21,553 nt of DNA. Origin: Prevotella sp. UBA1104 (GTDB taxonomy: Bacteria > Bacteroidota > Bacteroidia > Bacteroidales > Bacteroidaceae). Positions 19,974-21,553 of the stretch are shown piece after piece (position 1 is the first letter of the stretch; every line of letters starts with the position of its first letter). The notes below the pieces were generated by a model. It ran no database searches. It was not told the origin of the DNA and worked only from the letters and a program-made list of their open reading frames with translations. The translations under genes and the position numbers were made by a program. Location of the stretch: contig DCBP01000084.1 in NCBI GenBank assembly GCA_002314055.1, positions 1-21,553 on the forward strand, in the 5' to 3' direction.

Positions 19974-20284
19974 GTGATTTTATGATTGGCAGCATAGACC
20001 TGTCTAAGATTGACAAGAATCTTATTAAGAGTGTTAAGATGAAGGATGGCTCTACTCATCTTTTCCTCAATGTTACTGTTACTAAGCGCAAATCGCCTTC
20101 CCAGTTCGGTGATACTCATTTCATTAGCACCGCCCCAAAGGGTACTCCTCAAGAGGAGCGCAACAAATTTATTATCGGCGACCTAAAGGAGTGGCAGGAA
20201 AAAGCTCCCGATAAGCCTACCGCCGAAGAAATTAATTCTGCGCCTTCTCTTTCTGAGGAGGAGAAGTCTGAACTTCCTTTCTAA
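19970..20284 (+). CDS. Small protein with SSB-type acidic C-terminal tail
   Basis: 104 residues. The first 60 are strand-rich (MIGSIDLSKIDKNLIKSVKM; THLFLNVTVTKRKSPSQFG), consistent with a small OB-like fold. The tail is acidic and ends EEEKSELPF, like the C-terminal tip of bacterial SSB proteins (Bacteroidota SSBs commonly end DDLPF), which binds replication and repair partners. The domain is shorter than a normal SSB and lacks its usual motifs, so this may be an analogue or a protein that copies the tail. The operon context of RecT and replication proteins supports a single-strand DNA role. Confidence 0.6.
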   Translation: MSDFMIGSIDLSKIDKNLIKSVKMKDGSTHLFLNVTVTKRKSPSQFGDTHFISTAPKGTPQEERNKFIIGDLKEWQEKAPDKPTAEEINSAPSLSEEEKSELPF

Positions 20285-20288
20285 AGTT

Positions 20289-20510
20289 ATGAATGGAGAC
20301 TTTAATGGCTACATCGTCAAGAAGATTAAAGACTTGATGCCCGATGAGAACCATGTTCCGCAGGGTGTTCTTTATTCGAGATTGAAAAATGCCGTTCAAA
20401 AAGACCTGTCGGAGAGCCTTAACTCCTTATTGGAGGAGAAGAGACTCTCTTACAGCAGAACGCTTAACGATATACTGATTAAACCAATTAAATATGATGG
20501 ATTTAAATGA
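20289..20510 (+). CDS. Hypothetical small protein (73 aa)
   Basis: Seventy-three residues with two or three helices (VPQGVLYSRLKNAVQKDLSE; SLNSLLEEKRLSYSRT) arranged like a small winged helix. It overlaps the next gene by 17 bases. Possibly a DNA-binding helper of the replication proteins that follow; no family recognised. Confidence 0.55.
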   Translation: MNGDFNGYIVKKIKDLMPDENHVPQGVLYSRLKNAVQKDLSESLNSLLEEKRLSYSRTLNDILIKPIKYDGFK

Positions 20511-20931
20511 TGCCCCTAAGAAGGCAAAAGAATATGCTCCAGACAGGAAAGACTTGCAAGAGGCTTTTATCACTGGTGCCCAATGGGTGATTAATGGGAA
20601 GTTCTATAAACAAGTCGATATTTTCATTACTGAGGAACCTGTCGGCAAAGTCCCGGCTTTTTCTGATTGGTGGAATGTTTACGACAAAAAACGTGGTCGC
20701 AAGAAATCGGAAGCGAAATGGAATAGACTTTCAGCGAGCCAAAAGATTGCCTGCATGAAGGCTACTCCGGCTTATGTTCGAGCAACAAGTGATAAGAATT
20801 ACCGCAAGGATCCTCTCACGTATCTTAACGGCGAATGTTGGAACGATGAAGTAATATTTAAGGGAAATGACGAATCAAGAAGGACGCAACAGCTTGCAGA
20901 AAAAGCAGCAAGAATACTTGGCGCAGAATAA
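20494..20931 (+). CDS. Phage replication-associated protein
   Basis: 145 residues from the first of two adjacent ATG codons. The C-terminal half carries a pattern common at the end of phage replication-initiation proteins: FSDWWNVYDKKRGRKKSEAK, IACMKATPAYVRA and YRKDPLTYLNGECWND (Trp-x-x-Tyr, Ala-x-x-Trp, Pro-x-Thr-Tyr-Leu then Trp). The first 50 residues have no recognised domain. It probably helps assemble helicase at the origin, which is inference from family and position. The next gene starts inside its 3' end. Confidence 0.65.
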   Translation: MMDLNDAPKKAKEYAPDRKDLQEAFITGAQWVINGKFYKQVDIFITEEPVGKVPAFSDWWNVYDKKRGRKKSEAKWNRLSASQKIACMKATPAYVRATSDKNYRKDPLTYLNGECWNDEVIFKGNDESRRTQQLAEKAARILGAE

Positions 20932-21466
20932 ATATCTGCCGCCTACTTCTCTTTCCGATGCAGTGGGGCGCAATCAAAGGGCTATCAGTTCTATACGTAA
21001 GCAAAGACCGGAAGAACTGGCGTTTTGGATTAAGAAGAAACTTATCGAGGTTTTTACTTATCTTGGTGCTTTCGGCAAAATTACAGATTATCAAGTTAAA
21101 ATGCTGGCTCAGCGCATCTGTGATAAGTTCTACTACATGACACCTGCCGAGCTTGACTTTTTCTTTGTCGCTTTCACCAATGGTGAATACAGAAAGCTAT
21201 ACGGAGGTGATACCGTCAATCCGCAAGATGTTATGATGTCTCTTTCTGAATTCGAAAAGGATTTGCTTTCTGCAAGGGGTATTGCCGAAGAGAAGCGCCA
21301 AGCCGAAGACGAAGCACGTAAGCGTGAGGAGGAAATGAAGCGCCCCCACGGTATCGAAGCTTGGAAAATCTATTGTCGTAAGAATGGGCTGGACCCAGAA
21401 ACCCACACCATTCCGAATATTACTCTACATAATGTTAACGAGGAACTTTACCCACAGAAAAAATGA
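20867..21466 (+). CDS. Probable replication-associated protein, uncharacterised family
   Basis: 199 residues starting at ATG 20867 with AGGGAA just upstream, in a different frame from the preceding gene that it overlaps by 65 bases. The core FGKITDYQVKMLAQRICDKF, YMTPAELDFFFVAF and EYRKLYGGDTVNPQDVM resembles an uncharacterised Bacteroidota phage and element family whose members lie next to replication genes. The C-terminal third is a charged helix followed by a short folded end. It could be a helicase loader; I cannot show that from motifs, as there is no Walker A. Confidence 0.65.
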   Translation: MTNQEGRNSLQKKQQEYLAQNKYLPPTSLSDAVGRNQRAISSIRKQRPEELAFWIKKKLIEVFTYLGAFGKITDYQVKMLAQRICDKFYYMTPAELDFFFVAFTNGEYRKLYGGDTVNPQDVMMSLSEFEKDLLSARGIAEEKRQAEDEARKREEEMKRPHGIEAWKIYCRKNGLDPETHTIPNITLHNVNEELYPQKK

Positions 21467-21552
21467 AAACATTACTAATTATCTTCCTGATAGCAGCAGT
21501 ACTCTTTCTGTACTGCGCCCTGTCGGGAGGGAATAAAGACAAAGAACAATGA
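21463..21552 (+). CDS. Micro-protein with one hydrophobic helix (29 aa)
   Basis: ATG 21463 overlaps the previous stop (ATGA) and TGA lies at 21550-21552. The peptide is a hydrophobic helix (LLIIFLIAAVLFLYCALS) followed by a charged tail. It may be a small membrane peptide, or a lipoprotein if the Cys is modified. Its own stop sits in another ATGA (ATG at 21549), so a further gene probably begins at the window edge. Confidence 0.45.
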   Translation: MKTLLIIFLIAAVLFLYCALSGGNKDKEQ

Positions 21553-21553
21553 A

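Overview
The window looks like part of a temperate phage genome from a gut-type Bacteroidota host (Bacteroides, Parabacteroides, Prevotella or a relative). Three things point there. Promoters carry the Bacteroides-type -7 element TAnnTTTG with a TTG/TTTG element 20 bp upstream. The integrase belongs to the Bacteroidota tyrosine-recombinase type. The PcfK/PcfJ pair and the DpnD/PcfM-like protein are common on Bacteroidota mobile elements. No chromosomal housekeeping gene is visible, and the candidate attP is undivided, so the sequence probably represents an excised or circular phage or phage-plasmid rather than a prophage edge.

Layout. (1) 1-5246, + strand: a tightly overlapping operon of about 17 mostly tiny genes. 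Several look like divergent copies of one small alpha/beta protein. They are followed by a DpnD/PcfM-like protein, a secreted protein, and a PcfK-PcfJ pair, closed by a strong terminator at 5307. (2) 5379-6970, + strand: two tandem antirepressors (Bro-N/KilAC type, then AntA type) behind a structured leader. (3) 7164-8303, - strand: the integrase. Upstream of it, 8327-8735 is a non-coding att region with arm-like repeats, a tRNA 3'-end fragment and a terminator. (4) 8977-10703, + strand: a DNA-binding-like protein and a fusion protein with a C-terminal RNase HI domain, with an attenuator-like leader before the first. (5) 10707-12152, - strand: a repressor of the XRE type and two cargo genes, one membrane and one secreted, which look like lysogenic-conversion genes. 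(6) 12248-13161, + strand: an early promoter with operator-like repeats, a Cro-like protein, a KilA-N protein and an excisionase-like protein. (7) 13165-13961: about 800 bases without a convincing gene, densely folded, holding four tRNA-like acceptor modules, repeated GNRA-capped hairpins and two terminators. (8) 13969-21552, + strand: recombination and replication genes: NinG, a zinc-hook SMC-like ATPase, RecT, a metallo-beta-lactamase-fold protein, a NinB-like protein, an SSB-like small protein and probable replication-initiation proteins.

How it works together. The repressor has no self-cleaving peptidase domain, so induction may depend on the two antirepressors. Promoters at 8721 (-), 8843 (+) and 12282 (+) share the block CACTACCTTTGCA, and two of them also share a GTAGT/ATAGT-N9-ACTAC dyad, suggesting one regulator touches the switch and the att-side operons. 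After induction, the right-hand operon would supply single-strand annealing and replication functions.

The most unusual parts are the tRNA-like RNA region at 13165-13897 and a leader design used before both 5508 and 8977, where the extreme 5' end of the transcript can pair with the loop of a terminator-like hairpin just ahead of the start codon. All family calls come from reading motifs by eye; no database search was possible.
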